A DNA stretch of 64,000 nt from Pseudomonadota bacterium (lineage in GTDB: Bacteria > Pseudomonadota > Gammaproteobacteria > Steroidobacterales > Steroidobacteraceae): NCBI GenBank assembly GCA_018240525.1, contig JAFEFN010000017.1, positions 1 through 64,000 on the forward strand. The letters are read 5' to 3'. A program made the position numbers and the translations under genes. Positions 42,187 through 51,007 of the stretch are shown here, in pieces. Numbering within the stretch: the stretch's first letter is position 1; each line of letters starts with the position of its first letter. The notes beneath the pieces were generated by a model. The model made no database searches, was not told the DNA's origin, and saw only the letters and a list, made by a program, of their open reading frames with translations.

Positions 42187-42747
42187 TCAGGGCGGCGCGG
42201 TCGCGCGCAGGAAGCTCACGTAGCCGGCGAGGAACTGCCGCAGCAGCTCCTCGACGGTGGGATCCTTCAGCGCCCCGGCCTCGTCGAACACGTTGTTGGC
42301 CCGGGACACCATGAGGCGGCCCCCCGTCCAGAGCTGGGCGCCGAGCGTGCGCATCACCGGCAGCCAGGCCGCCTGGCTCATGATCGTGCCGAAGCCGCCG
42401 GGGGAGGCGCCGATGATCGCGAAGCGACGGCCGCCGAAGACGCGGCGGCTGTCGGCCGCCGGGCGCGACAGCCAGTCGATGGTGTTCTTGAACACCCCGG
42501 GGATGCTGTTGTTGTATTCGGGCGTGCACAGCAGGATGCCGTCCGCGGCGATGACCGCTTCCTTCAGCTGGGAGACCGACGGCGGGATGCCCTGGGCCTC
42601 GACATCGCCGTCGTACAGGGGAATGCCGCGGATGCTGGCGATCTCCAGCGTCGCGTTCTCGGGCATGAGCTTGCCGGCCGCGCGCAGCAGCGCGCTGTTG
42701 TAGGAGCTGCGGCGCAGGCTTCCCGAGATCCCCAGAATCTTCGTCAT
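42187..42747 (-). CDS. NAD(P)H-dependent FMN reductase (flavodoxin-like)
   Basis: A 186-residue flavodoxin-fold enzyme: phosphate-binding loop GISGSLRRSSYNSAL, TPEYNNSIPGVFKNTIDWLS, and IIGASPGGFG. It reduces FMN, quinones or azo compounds in related proteins; the specific role is unclear. Only 3 bases separate its stop from that of maiA, convergent. Confidence 0.9.
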   Translation of the reverse strand: MTKILGISGSLRRSSYNSALLRAAGKLMPENATLEIASIRGIPLYDGDVEAQGIPPSVSQLKEAVIAADGILLCTPEYNNSIPGVFKNTIDWLSRPAADSRRVFGGRRFAIIGASPGGFGTIMSQAAWLPVMRTLGAQLWTGGRLMVSRANNVFDEAGALKDPTVEELLRQFLAGYVSFLRATAPP

Positions 42748-42825
42748 CGAGCCGTTCCCTTCGTGGGGGCGCCAGCCTGCCCTGCACCCGGAGGGCGTGC
42801 AACCGTTGCCCGTCGGTTCCGTGAA

Positions 42826-44010
42826 CTAGCGCTTGAGCCTGGCGGCGACGCGCCGGTAGGCCTCGCGGAAAGGGATGCCCTCGCGGACGACCAGCCGGTT
42901 GGCTTCCTCGGCGGCATGGATCGAGTCATCGAGGCGGATGGCCGCGGGGTTGAACGTGAGCGTCGCGAGCGCGGCGGGCACGATGGCGAGCGTCTGCAGC
43001 GCCAGGTCGATGCCGCGGAACAGCGGGAACTTCAGCAGCTGCAGGTCGCGGTGGTAGCCCGAGGGCAGCTTGGCGCACACCGCCAGTGCCTCCGTCAGGC
43101 AGCCCAGCGCGGTGGCGCTGCGGCCGCGGATCAGCTCGAACACGTCCGGGTTGCGCTTCTGCGGCATGATCGACGAGCCGGTGGTGAAGGCCTCCCCGAG
43201 GCTCGCGAAGGCGAACTCGGAAGTGACGAACAGCAGCACGTCCGCCGCCAGCCGCCCGAGGTCCTGCATGAGCAGCGTCACCTCGAACAGCAGCTGGCTC
43301 TCGGCCTTGCCGCGCGAGAGCTGCACCGCGGTCACCGGGTCGTGCACCGTGGCGAAGCCGAGCGCGGCACGGGTCGCCTCGCGGTCCAGCGGCAGCCCGG
43401 GCGTGCCATAGCCGGCGGCCGAGCCCAGCGGGTTGCGGTCCGCGCGGCGCGCCACCTGGCCCAGGCCCTCGGCATCGTCGCGCAGCTCGGCCGCGAAGCC
43501 GCCCGCCCACAGCGTCACCGAGCTGGGCATGGCCTGCTGCAGGTGGGTGTAGCCGGGCAGCGCGACGTCGCCGGCGCGCGCGGCGAGTGCGTCCAGGGCA
43601 TCGGCGGCCTGCGTGGTGCCCGTGGCCAGCTCGGCAATTGCATCCTTCAGGTACAGGCGGAGCGCGGCGAGGACCTGGTCGTTGCGCGAGCGCCCGAGGT
43701 GGATGCGGCCGCCGGCCTCCCCGATGCGCTCGGTCAGCCGGCGCTCGAGCGCGGTCTGACCGTCCTCGTCGGCCAGCTCCACGTGCCAGGCGCCGGCGGC
43801 ATGCCCGGCCTGCAGTGCGGCGAGGCCGGCGCGGATCGCCTCGAGGTCCGCCTGCGACAGCAGCCGCTGCGCGTGCAGCATCTGCGCATGGGCGAGCGAG
43901 GCGCGGATGTCGTACGGCACCAGGCGCTCATCGAGCGCGTAGTCCTCGCCGGCGGTGTAGCGCAGCACGCGCTCGTCCAGCGGCGCCCCCTTGTCCCACA
44001 GGCGGCTCAT
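42826..44010 (-). CDS. argH: Argininosuccinate lyase, short form
   Basis: A 394-residue fumarase/aspartase-superfamily enzyme that splits argininosuccinate to arginine and fumarate. Features: HLGRSRNDQVLAALRLYL, PGYTHLQQAMP, NPLGSAAGYGTP and the signature GSSIMPQKRNPD. It ends soon after GIPFREAYRRV, about 50 residues earlier than E. coli ArgH, so the last C-terminal part is missing; no frameshift remnant is obvious downstream. The ATG overlaps the argB stop (ATGA). Last gene of the arg operon. Confidence 0.95.
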   Translation of the reverse strand: MSRLWDKGAPLDERVLRYTAGEDYALDERLVPYDIRASLAHAQMLHAQRLLSQADLEAIRAGLAALQAGHAAGAWHVELADEDGQTALERRLTERIGEAGGRIHLGRSRNDQVLAALRLYLKDAIAELATGTTQAADALDALAARAGDVALPGYTHLQQAMPSSVTLWAGGFAAELRDDAEGLGQVARRADRNPLGSAAGYGTPGLPLDREATRAALGFATVHDPVTAVQLSRGKAESQLLFEVTLLMQDLGRLAADVLLFVTSEFAFASLGEAFTTGSSIMPQKRNPDVFELIRGRSATALGCLTEALAVCAKLPSGYHRDLQLLKFPLFRGIDLALQTLAIVPAALATLTFNPAAIRLDDSIHAAEEANRLVVREGIPFREAYRRVAARLKR

Positions 44011-44939
44011 GGGATGCTTTGCTGTTCGGCCGGGCTCAGGGCCTTGATGTCGGCCACGATGAGGGTGCCGGTGCCCTCGTTGGTGAACACCTCGGCGAGG
44101 ATGCCCTCGTGGGACTGGTAGGAAACGACGTGCACCCGCTGCACGCCGCCGCGGATCGCATCCTCGATGGCGCGCGCCTTGGGCAGCATGCCGTCGGCGA
44201 TCTGGCCGGCGTCGCGCAGCTTCTTCAGCCCGGCGAGATCGGTGTAGGAGATGAGCGAACGCGGGTCGTTGACGTCGCCGAGGATGCCCGGTGCGCCGGT
44301 GCACAGGATGAGCTTCTCGGCATGCAGCGCCGCCCCGATGGCCGCGGCGACCGTGTCCGCGTTGATGTTGAGCAGCGTGCCGCCGTCGTCGGCGGACAGC
44401 GGGCTGATCACCGGCATGACGCCGCTGTCGAGCAGCTTGGTCAGCACCGTGGCGTCGATCGCGTCGATGTCGCCGACCAGGCCGTAGTCCACCTTCTCGC
44501 CGCTGGGGAGCGCCACGGGCGCGCGGCGGTGGGCGCGCACCAGGCCGGCGCTCACGCCGCTCACGCCGATCGCCGCGATGTTCAGGCTGCGGCACATGGC
44601 CAGCACGCGCGTGTTGATCAGCCCGTTCAGCACCATCGCGGTGAGCTCGATCGCCTTCTGGTCGGTGACGCGCCGGCCCTCGATCATGCGCGCCTCGATG
44701 CCCAGCTGGGCGGACAGCTCGGTGAGCTGCGGGCCGCCGCCGTGCACCAGGACCACGCGCACGCCGAAGTAATGCAGGATGGCGATCTGCTCCATGAGCG
44801 CCCGCGCCGCCGTGGCGTCGGCGAACACCCCGCCGCCCGCCTTCACCACGAAGGTCTTGCCCTTGTACATGCGGATGTACGGGGCCGCGCTGCGCAGCGC
44901 GCGGATGGCGAGCGCCTGGTCATTTCTGTGCATGATCAT
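44007..44939 (-). CDS. argB: Acetylglutamate kinase
   Basis: A 310-residue amino-acid-kinase-fold enzyme phosphorylating N-acetylglutamate. Glycine loop VLVHGGGPQLTEL, KTFVVKAGGGVFAD near the N-terminus, NINADTVAAAIGAAL, and C-terminal GTGTLIV. It is not fused to an acetyltransferase, unlike the bifunctional kinases of some Xanthomonads. The extended N-terminus (residues 1-25) is of the arginine-sensitive type. It follows argF' by 18 bases. Confidence 0.94.
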   Translation of the reverse strand: MIMHRNDQALAIRALRSAAPYIRMYKGKTFVVKAGGGVFADATAARALMEQIAILHYFGVRVVLVHGGGPQLTELSAQLGIEARMIEGRRVTDQKAIELTAMVLNGLINTRVLAMCRSLNIAAIGVSGVSAGLVRAHRRAPVALPSGEKVDYGLVGDIDAIDATVLTKLLDSGVMPVISPLSADDGGTLLNINADTVAAAIGAALHAEKLILCTGAPGILGDVNDPRSLISYTDLAGLKKLRDAGQIADGMLPKARAIEDAIRGGVQRVHVVSYQSHEGILAEVFTNEGTGTLIVADIKALSPAEQQSIP

Positions 44940-44957
44940 GTGCCGGAAGTCCTGGTA

Positions 44958-45953
44958 TTAGGAGCGGAGCAGTTGGTGGAGGACCGCCATCTGGGCGGGC
45001 AAGCGGTTGTAGGCCTCGCGCTGCACGACACTGCGCGCCGAATCGAGCACCTCGTCGGCGATGGCGGTGTTGCGGCGCACCGGCAGGCAGTGCATGACGT
45101 GGCAGCCGGGCGCGGCGGCGAACCAGTCCTCGCGCACGCACCAGTCGGTGAGCGCACCGCGCAGGCGCGCATCCGCGGCGCCGTCGCCGTAGTGTTCCGT
45201 GGCGCCCCATTCCTTCGCGTACAGGACCTGCGCGCCGCGCAGCGCCTCGGCGCGGTCGCTGGTCTCGCGCACCGAGCCGCCGGAGGCGGCCGCGGCGTGC
45301 CGGGCGCGCTGCATGATCGCCGGCGGCAGGGCGAAGCCCTCCGGGCGCAGCACGACCACTTCCATGCCGCGCATCGCCGCCATGTGCACGGCCGCGGCCG
45401 GCACGGCCAGCGGCAGGGCGCGCGGGTGGTAAGCCCAGGAGAGCACGAAGCGACCGTCGCGCGGCACCTCGAGTTCATCCATCGTCTTCCAGTCCGCCAG
45501 CGCCTGGCAGGGATGGTTGACCGCGGACTCGAGGTTGACGACCGGTTTGTCGAGGAGCCCGATCATGCTGTTGAAGGCAGTCTCGGCCAGGTCGCTCTGC
45601 AGGTCCTTGCCCTCGGCGAAGGCGCGGATGCCGAGCGCGTCGCAGTACGAGGCCAGCACCGGGATGCCCTCGCGCACGTGCTCGGCGGCCGCACCGTTCA
45701 TGACCACCCCGCGGCGCGTCTCCAGCTGCCAGGTGCCCTGGCCCGGGTTGATGACGAAGGAGCCGCCGCCAAGGCGCATCATCGCCACCTGGAAAGAGGC
45801 GAGCGTGCGCAGGGAGGGATTGAAGAACACCAGCCCGAGGATCTTGCCCGCCAGGGCCCGCGGCTCCGGATGGCTCTCCAGGCGGCGCGCGAGCGCCAGC
45901 AGCTCCAGCACCTGCTCGCGGCTGAAATCGGCGAGGTCCACGAAGCGCTTCAT
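44958..45953 (-). CDS. argF': N-acetylornithine carbamoyltransferase
   Basis: A 331-residue transcarbamylase. The carbamoyl-phosphate loop is modified to FFNPSLRTLASF; the segment PGQGTWQLE aligns with the substrate-specificity loop whose Glu92 marks acetylornithine enzymes in Xanthomonas (Pro90 in the succinylornithine enzyme of Bacteroides). ESAVNHPCQALAD, SWAYHPRALPL and HCLPVRRN all match the acetylornithine group rather than classic OTCase (HCLPAFH). It would make N-acetylcitrulline, which then needs a deacetylase not found in this window. ATGA overlap with argD. Confidence 0.88.
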   Translation of the reverse strand: MKRFVDLADFSREQVLELLALARRLESHPEPRALAGKILGLVFFNPSLRTLASFQVAMMRLGGGSFVINPGQGTWQLETRRGVVMNGAAAEHVREGIPVLASYCDALGIRAFAEGKDLQSDLAETAFNSMIGLLDKPVVNLESAVNHPCQALADWKTMDELEVPRDGRFVLSWAYHPRALPLAVPAAAVHMAAMRGMEVVVLRPEGFALPPAIMQRARHAAAASGGSVRETSDRAEALRGAQVLYAKEWGATEHYGDGAADARLRGALTDWCVREDWFAAAPGCHVMHCLPVRRNTAIADEVLDSARSVVQREAYNRLPAQMAVLHQLLRS

Positions 45954-47113
45954 GAGGGCAGGTCCCGCAGTGCATCCACCAGCATGTCGGCGTGTTGCTC
46001 CTCGAGGATGAAGGGCGGCAGCAGGCGCAGCACGTTCGGGTCGCTCGCGGTGCCGGCGAGAATGCCGCCTTCCAGCAGCTCCGCCTGCACCTCGCGCGCC
46101 GGCCGCGTGGTGCGCAGGCCGAGCAGCAGCCCCGCCCCCTGCACGCCGACCACCGGCCCGGTCAGGCAGCGCTCGCGCAGGTAGGCGCTCACCCGGCGCA
46201 CGCGCGCCAGCAGGTCCTCCGACTCGATGGCCTCGATCACCGCCTCGATGGCGGCACAGGCCATGGGGCCGCCGCCGAAGGTCGTACCGAGGGACTCGCG
46301 CGTGAGCGTGCGGTTGACCGCGGCGCTGCACAGCACCGCCGCGCAGGGAAAGCCGTTGCCGAGCGCCTTGGCGGTGGTGAGCATGTCGGGCATCACCCCG
46401 TACAGGTTGGCGGCGAAGGGATGGCCGCAGCGGCCGACGCCGCACTGCACCTCGTCGAATATCAGCAGCGCGCCGACTTCGTCGCAGCGCCGGCGCAGCG
46501 CGGCCAGGAATTCAGCGCCCAGGTCCACCGCCCCGGCCAGTCCCTGGACCGGCTCGACGATCACCGCGGCGGTCGCTTCGCTCACCTGCGTGACGAGCGC
46601 CTGCTGCGCGCCGCGCGGGATGAAGCTGACGTCGAAGGGGGTGCGCGGGAAGCCGTACCACTTCTGCGCCGCACCCCAGGTCACCGCGCCGGCCGCGGCG
46701 GTGCGGCCATGGAAGCCGCCCTCGATCGCCGCCACGTGGCCGCGGCCGGTCATGCGCAGCGCGATCTTCAGCGCATTCTCGTTCGCCTCCGCGCCGCTGT
46801 TGACGAAGAAGGCGCTCGCGAAGGGCAGCGCGGAAAAGCGCACCAGGCGCGCTGCCGCGCGGCTGCGCACCTGCATCGCCACGGCGTTCGTCTGGAAGTT
46901 GCACTGCTGCGCCTGGGCGGTCAGTGCGGCGGTGAAGCCCGGGTGCGCGTAGCCCAGGCCGGCCACGGCGTGGCCGCCGTACAGATCGAGCACGCGCTCG
47001 CCGCGGCTGTTGGTGAGCCACACGCCCTGGGCGGAGACCACCTCGAGGGGATACTGCGAGAAGACGGGGGCGAGGTAATCGCCGCTGGGCTGTGCATGTG
47101 CGACCGCTTGCAT
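45950..47113 (-). CDS. argD: Acetylornithine transaminase
   Basis: A 387-residue PLP class III aminotransferase. PLP Lys in TTAKALGNGFPCA, DEVQCGVGRCG, GFHGRTAAAGAVT and GTTFGGGPMAC. It converts N-acetylglutamate semialdehyde to N-acetylornithine, the substrate of the next enzyme. The gene starts 10 bases past argC. Confidence 0.93.
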   Translation of the reverse strand: MQAVAHAQPSGDYLAPVFSQYPLEVVSAQGVWLTNSRGERVLDLYGGHAVAGLGYAHPGFTAALTAQAQQCNFQTNAVAMQVRSRAAARLVRFSALPFASAFFVNSGAEANENALKIALRMTGRGHVAAIEGGFHGRTAAAGAVTWGAAQKWYGFPRTPFDVSFIPRGAQQALVTQVSEATAAVIVEPVQGLAGAVDLGAEFLAALRRRCDEVGALLIFDEVQCGVGRCGHPFAANLYGVMPDMLTTAKALGNGFPCAAVLCSAAVNRTLTRESLGTTFGGGPMACAAIEAVIEAIESEDLLARVRRVSAYLRERCLTGPVVGVQGAGLLLGLRTTRPAREVQAELLEGGILAGTASDPNVLRLLPPFILEEQHADMLVDALRDLPS

Positions 47114-47123
47114 GGTGGGGCCT

Positions 47124-48185
47124 TCAGGTCCAGCCCGGCGCCGGTGCGGTGAGACCGGCTGCCTCGGCCAGCCCGAACATCCGGTTCATCCACTGCACGG
47201 CCCCGCCCGCTGCGCCCTTGTTGAGGTTGTCGATGGCGCACTGCACCGCGACCGTGCCGTCGGCGACCACCGCCGAGAGGTGGGCGTAGTTGCTGGCGAC
47301 CACGTCCTTGATGCGCGGCGCCGCGGGGGCGACGCGTACGAACGGCGAATGCGCATAGAAGCGCTGCAGCGCATCGATGACGGCCGCGGTGTCCACGGCG
47401 CGGTCGAGCTGCGCCTGCACGCTCACGTGGATGCCGCGCGCGAACGCCCCGGAATGCGGCACGAAGGCGCAGCGCGCGGTGACGCCGGAGGCGGCCGCGG
47501 CGCAGGCGACGACCTCGGGAGCATGGCGGTGCCGCAGCGGGTTGTAGCTGTACAGGTCACCGTGCCGCAGCGGGTGGTGGGTGCCGGGGACCGGCTTGCG
47601 CCCCGAGCCGGTGCTGCCGGTGACGCCGCTCACGAACAGCGACGGCGTCACCAGGCCGGCGGCCAGCAGCGGCACGCTCGCCAGCAGGATGGCGGTGGCG
47701 AAGCAGCCGGGGTGGGCGACGTGGGGTGTCTTAAGCGTGCCGAGGTGCTCGGGCACCGCGCACGTGAACTGTGCCAGGCGCGCCGGAGCGCCATGCTCGT
47801 GCTGGTACACCGCCGCGTAGGCGGCGGGGGTGCGGTAGCGGAAGTCCGCCGAGATATCCACCACGCGCGGCCGGGTGCCGGCGGCCTCGGCGGCGGCCAG
47901 CAGTGCATCGATCAGTGCCGCGGACACCCCGTGCGGCGCGGCGCCGAACAGCGCCGACTCGGGGGCCGCGCACAGGATCTGCTCCACCTGCGCCTGGCTG
48001 GCGAACACGGTGCCCGGGTACGCGCTGGCGAGGTGCGGGAAGGCCGTCGCCACGGCCTCGCCGGGCTGGCTGTCCGACATCACGGCCGCCAGGCTGAAGT
48101 GCGGGTGACCGGCGAGCAGGCGCAGCAGCTCGCCGGCGACGTAGCCGGTGCCGCCGAGGACCACCGCCGGGATGGATGCGCTCAT
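47124..48185 (-). CDS. argC: N-acetyl-gamma-glutamyl-phosphate reductase
   Basis: A 353-residue NADPH-dependent reductase: VLGGTGYVAGELLRLL nucleotide-binding loop, catalytic Cys in AHPGCFATA, and GVTGSTGSGRKP. It is the second reduction step of the acetylated arginine route. Its ATG overlaps the upstream P-loop gene stop (ATGA). Confidence 0.96.
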   Translation of the reverse strand: MSASIPAVVLGGTGYVAGELLRLLAGHPHFSLAAVMSDSQPGEAVATAFPHLASAYPGTVFASQAQVEQILCAAPESALFGAAPHGVSAALIDALLAAAEAAGTRPRVVDISADFRYRTPAAYAAVYQHEHGAPARLAQFTCAVPEHLGTLKTPHVAHPGCFATAILLASVPLLAAGLVTPSLFVSGVTGSTGSGRKPVPGTHHPLRHGDLYSYNPLRHRHAPEVVACAAAASGVTARCAFVPHSGAFARGIHVSVQAQLDRAVDTAAVIDALQRFYAHSPFVRVAPAAPRIKDVVASNYAHLSAVVADGTVAVQCAIDNLNKGAAGGAVQWMNRMFGLAEAAGLTAPAPGWT

Positions 48186-49246
48186 TGCGCGGCCGCCGCC
48201 TTCAGCCCGAGCGCCGCGATGACGCAGTCACCGAGGGCTGCGCCGCTGCTCAGGGCGTTGAAGCCCGCCACGCCCAGCTGCCGCGTGATGATCTCCACGC
48301 CGACCTGGTTGTCGGTGGCGGGACCTGTGACCACGCACGGCTCGGTGCTGAAGCGCTCGCGCAGCAGCTTGACCCCGCCCCACGCGGCCACCGGGTCGTT
48401 GGCGGAGAGGATCACGCCACTCAGGGCGGCGCGGATGTCGGGGCAGTCGAGGATCGCATCGACCCCGTAGGTGCCGAGGATGCCGTCGCCCAACTCGAAG
48501 ACGATCACGTCGGGCTTGCCGGCCGCCAGTTCGGTGAGCATGGTGCGCGTGAGTGCCGGCCCGTTCAGGCGCGTGGTGGTGACGACCCCCAGGTCGGTGA
48601 AGATGGCGCAGTGCCGCGCGCCGGCATCCTCCATCGCCAGGATGTCACGCCGCAGCGATACGCCGGTGGCCTTGAAGGCATCCACGGTCAGGCCGCGGTG
48701 GCGCATGCGCGAGATCACCGCGCAGGCCGCGGCGGTCTTGCCCGCCTCCATGCAGGTGCCCGCCAGTGCCACCACCGGCACCCCGGCGGTGTCCAGCGTG
48801 GCGCCGAAGTCGAGCGGCTTGTAGCCCACGCGCGCCGGCACGCCGATGCGCTCGCCCAGGTAGGGGAAGTCGAGCGCCACGCCCAGCACGCGGCAGTCGA
48901 ACGGCCGGCCCTTGTCGGGGTTGATCGAGTCGCAGATGCCGAGCACGCCGCCGATGTTGAGCATCTGGATGGTGTCGCCGGGCCTGACCGCCTCGGGCAC
49001 GTGCCCGGAGTAGCCGAACAGCGCCTTGCGGTGGCCCAGGGCGCCGGCGACGACGTCGCCCTTGTTCACCTTGGCCATGCGCCCGCTGGTCAGCTCCAGG
49101 GTGTTGTAGGTCGACTTGTTGTTCAGCACCTCGACCACGACCACCACGCCTTCCTCGGCGGGGATCTCCTCGGCGACGCGCACCTCGTGCGAGAGGCCGC
49201 AGGCCTGGGTGACCGAGGCGAGCTTGTCGACCACGATGTTGCGCAC
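48182..49246 (-). CDS. Unassigned P-loop NTPase-like protein in the arginine operon
   Basis: A 354-residue protein I cannot name. Residues ~1-150 look beta-rich (VVVVVEVLNNKSTYNTLELT, VNKGDVVAGALGHRKALFGY). A P-loop follows at ~170 (ALAGTCMEAGKTAAACAVIS), with the spacing of dethiobiotin-synthetase/MinD-type loops (GTDTEVGKT), then FKATGVSLRRD, IVFELGDGILGTYGV and SGVILSANDPVAAWGGV. It resembles DUF1611-like P-loop proteins only loosely. It is locked between argG (6-base gap) and argC (4-base overlap), so a role in arginine or N-acetylated amino acid metabolism is inferred from position alone. Confidence 0.75.
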   Translation of the reverse strand: MRNIVVDKLASVTQACGLSHEVRVAEEIPAEEGVVVVVEVLNNKSTYNTLELTSGRMAKVNKGDVVAGALGHRKALFGYSGHVPEAVRPGDTIQMLNIGGVLGICDSINPDKGRPFDCRVLGVALDFPYLGERIGVPARVGYKPLDFGATLDTAGVPVVALAGTCMEAGKTAAACAVISRMRHRGLTVDAFKATGVSLRRDILAMEDAGARHCAIFTDLGVVTTTRLNGPALTRTMLTELAAGKPDVIVFELGDGILGTYGVDAILDCPDIRAALSGVILSANDPVAAWGGVKLLRERFSTEPCVVTGPATDNQVGVEIITRQLGVAGFNALSSGAALGDCVIAALGLKAAAAQ

Positions 49247-49252
49247 GGCGGG

Positions 49253-50494
49253 CTACCCCTTGGTCGCGGCGGCCTGTTCGCCGGCACGCGCGTAGAACAT
49301 CCCCGGCAGGGCGACGATGCGCGAGAAGCCGAGCGAGTCTGCCGCGGTCCACTCGCCGGCGGCCTCGCCGTAGACGCCCTTGGAGGCGGACATGAGCGAG
49401 TAGGGCGACTCCACGCCCTCGATGAACAGGTTGCCGGTCTGCAGCAGCAGGTGCACCTGGCCGGTCACCCGCTGCTGCGAGGAGAGCAGCAGCGCCTCCA
49501 TGTCGCGGCACACCGGGTCGAGCAGCTGGCCTTCGTGCACCAGGTCGCCGTAGGACTGGGCGACCAGGTCCTTCATGCGCTGCTGGCGGGCGGTGAGCAC
49601 GAGCTTCTCCAGCTCGCGGTGGGCGGTGAGCAGAACTTCGGCGGCCGGCGCCTCGAAGGCGACCCGGCCCTTGGTGCCGATGATCGTATCGCCGAGGTGG
49701 ATGCCGCGGCCGATGCCGAAGGGCGCCGCCAGCGCTTCCAGCGACTCGATGATCTGCACCGCGGAGGCGCTGTGCCCGTCGAGTGAGACCGGCTTGCCCT
49801 GGCGGAAGCCGAGCACGTGGCGCGCGGCCGGGCGCGGCCGGCTGAAGGCCTCGCGGGTGAGCAGCCAGGCCTCATCGGGGATGCTGCCGGCGGAGGTCAG
49901 GGTCTCGCGGCCACCGATGGTCACGCCCCACAGGCCGCGGTTGACCGAGTACTTCGCCCCGGTCGGCGGCATGGGCAGCCCGCGCTCCTGCAGGTACCTG
50001 AGCTCGTCCTCGCGGCGGAAGGCCTGGTCGCGCACCGGCGCCAGCACCTTCAGGTCCGGCGCCAGGGTGCGCAGTGCCACCTCGAAGCGCACCTGGTCGT
50101 TGCCGGCGGCGGTGCAGCCGTGCGCGACGACGTCGGTGCCGATGCGGCGGGCCATGCGCGCGATGGTCTGGGCCTGCATGACGCGTTCCGCGCCCACGCA
50201 CAGCGGGTACAGCTGCCCGCGGCGCACGTTGCCCATGATGAGGAAGCGCAGCACCTGCTCGAAGTAGTCCGTGCGGGCGTCGATCTGGTGGTGCTCGATG
50301 GCACCGAGGGCGCGGGCGCGCTCCGCGAGCGTGCGCGCGGCCGCCGCGTCGATGCCGCCGGTATCGACCGTGACGGTGATCACCGGGCGCTGCTGGTTCT
50401 CCGCCAGCCAGGGCACCAGGAAGGAGGTGTCCAGGCCGCCGGAGTACGCAAGGACGATGGGCTTGGCGCCCGATTGGGAAACGGTAGCTGGCAT
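49253..50494 (-). CDS. argG: Argininosuccinate synthase
   Basis: A 413-residue ATP-pyrophosphatase-type enzyme joining citrulline and aspartate. N-terminal PP-loop VLAYSGGLDTSFLVPWL, AHGCTAAGNDQVRFE, and YSVNRGLWGVTIGG. The order argR-argG places it first among the biosynthetic genes. The ATG is 3 bases past the argR stop. Confidence 0.93.
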   Translation of the reverse strand: MPATVSQSGAKPIVLAYSGGLDTSFLVPWLAENQQRPVITVTVDTGGIDAAAARTLAERARALGAIEHHQIDARTDYFEQVLRFLIMGNVRRGQLYPLCVGAERVMQAQTIARMARRIGTDVVAHGCTAAGNDQVRFEVALRTLAPDLKVLAPVRDQAFRREDELRYLQERGLPMPPTGAKYSVNRGLWGVTIGGRETLTSAGSIPDEAWLLTREAFSRPRPAARHVLGFRQGKPVSLDGHSASAVQIIESLEALAAPFGIGRGIHLGDTIIGTKGRVAFEAPAAEVLLTAHRELEKLVLTARQQRMKDLVAQSYGDLVHEGQLLDPVCRDMEALLLSSQQRVTGQVHLLLQTGNLFIEGVESPYSLMSASKGVYGEAAGEWTAADSLGFSRIVALPGMFYARAGEQAAATKG

Positions 50495-50497
50495 GGT

Positions 50498-50950
50498 CTA
50501 GACCCGGAAGAGCGTGCGCAGGCGCTCGATGAGCGCCTGCTGGTCACGCGCGGTGGCGGTTGCGATGAATATGGTGTCGTCGCCGGAGAGGGTGCCGGCC
50601 ACCTCCGGCCACTGGGCGGTGTCGATCGCCACGGCGACGCTCTGCGCGGCGCCGACGGTGGTGCGCACGACCGTGATGCAGTTGCCGGCCGGGCGCAAGG
50701 CGCGCACGAACTGCGCGAGCGTGGCGAAGTCGCCGTTGGCGCGCGTGGGCTCCTCGGGCGGCAGCACGTACCGGCCCCCCGCCTTGTGGACCCCCAGGTC
50801 GCGAAAGTCGCGGCTGATGGAGGACTGCGTGGCCTCGTGACCCTCCTTCTTCAGCAGGCGCACCACGTCGGACTGCTTGCGCACCGAGCCGGCGCGCAGG
50901 ATGCGCACGATGGCGCCACGCCGCTCCAGCTGCTGGGCGTCGGTGAGCAT
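50498..50950 (-). CDS. argR: Arginine repressor ArgR
   Basis: A 150-residue repressor: N-terminal winged helix (SDVVRLLKKEGHEATQSSIS, RDFRDLGVHK) and C-terminal oligomerisation/arginine-binding domain with the motif GTLSGDDTIFIAT. With arginine it forms a hexamer that binds tandem ARG boxes, two of which lie just upstream. It heads the arg operon and so is probably autoregulated. Confidence 0.95.
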   Translation of the reverse strand: MLTDAQQLERRGAIVRILRAGSVRKQSDVVRLLKKEGHEATQSSISRDFRDLGVHKAGGRYVLPPEEPTRANGDFATLAQFVRALRPAGNCITVVRTTVGAAQSVAVAIDTAQWPEVAGTLSGDDTIFIATATARDQQALIERLRTLFRV

Positions 50951-50962
50951 CAGGAATGCTTA

Positions 50963-50997
50963 CGCATAAACATGCGCGCATTGTGCATTTTAATGCA
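50963..50997. promoter_or_regulatory. Tandem ARG boxes (ArgR operator)
   Basis: Two dyads of the ARG-box type: CGCAT-AAAC-ATGCG (50963-50976) and TGCAT-TTTA-ATGCA (50984-50997). Their centres are exactly 21 bp apart, the spacing of paired E. coli ARG boxes. They lie 13-47 bp before the argR ATG and overlap the promoter. Confidence 0.85.
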
Positions 50998-51007
50998 CGG
51001 GAGTCAA
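50980..51007 (-). promoter_or_regulatory. arg operon promoter
   Basis: On the minus strand: TTGACT (51002-51007), 16-base spacer, CACAAT (50980-50985). The second ARG box fills the spacer and the first covers the start site, a layout that allows direct repression. Confidence 0.65.
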
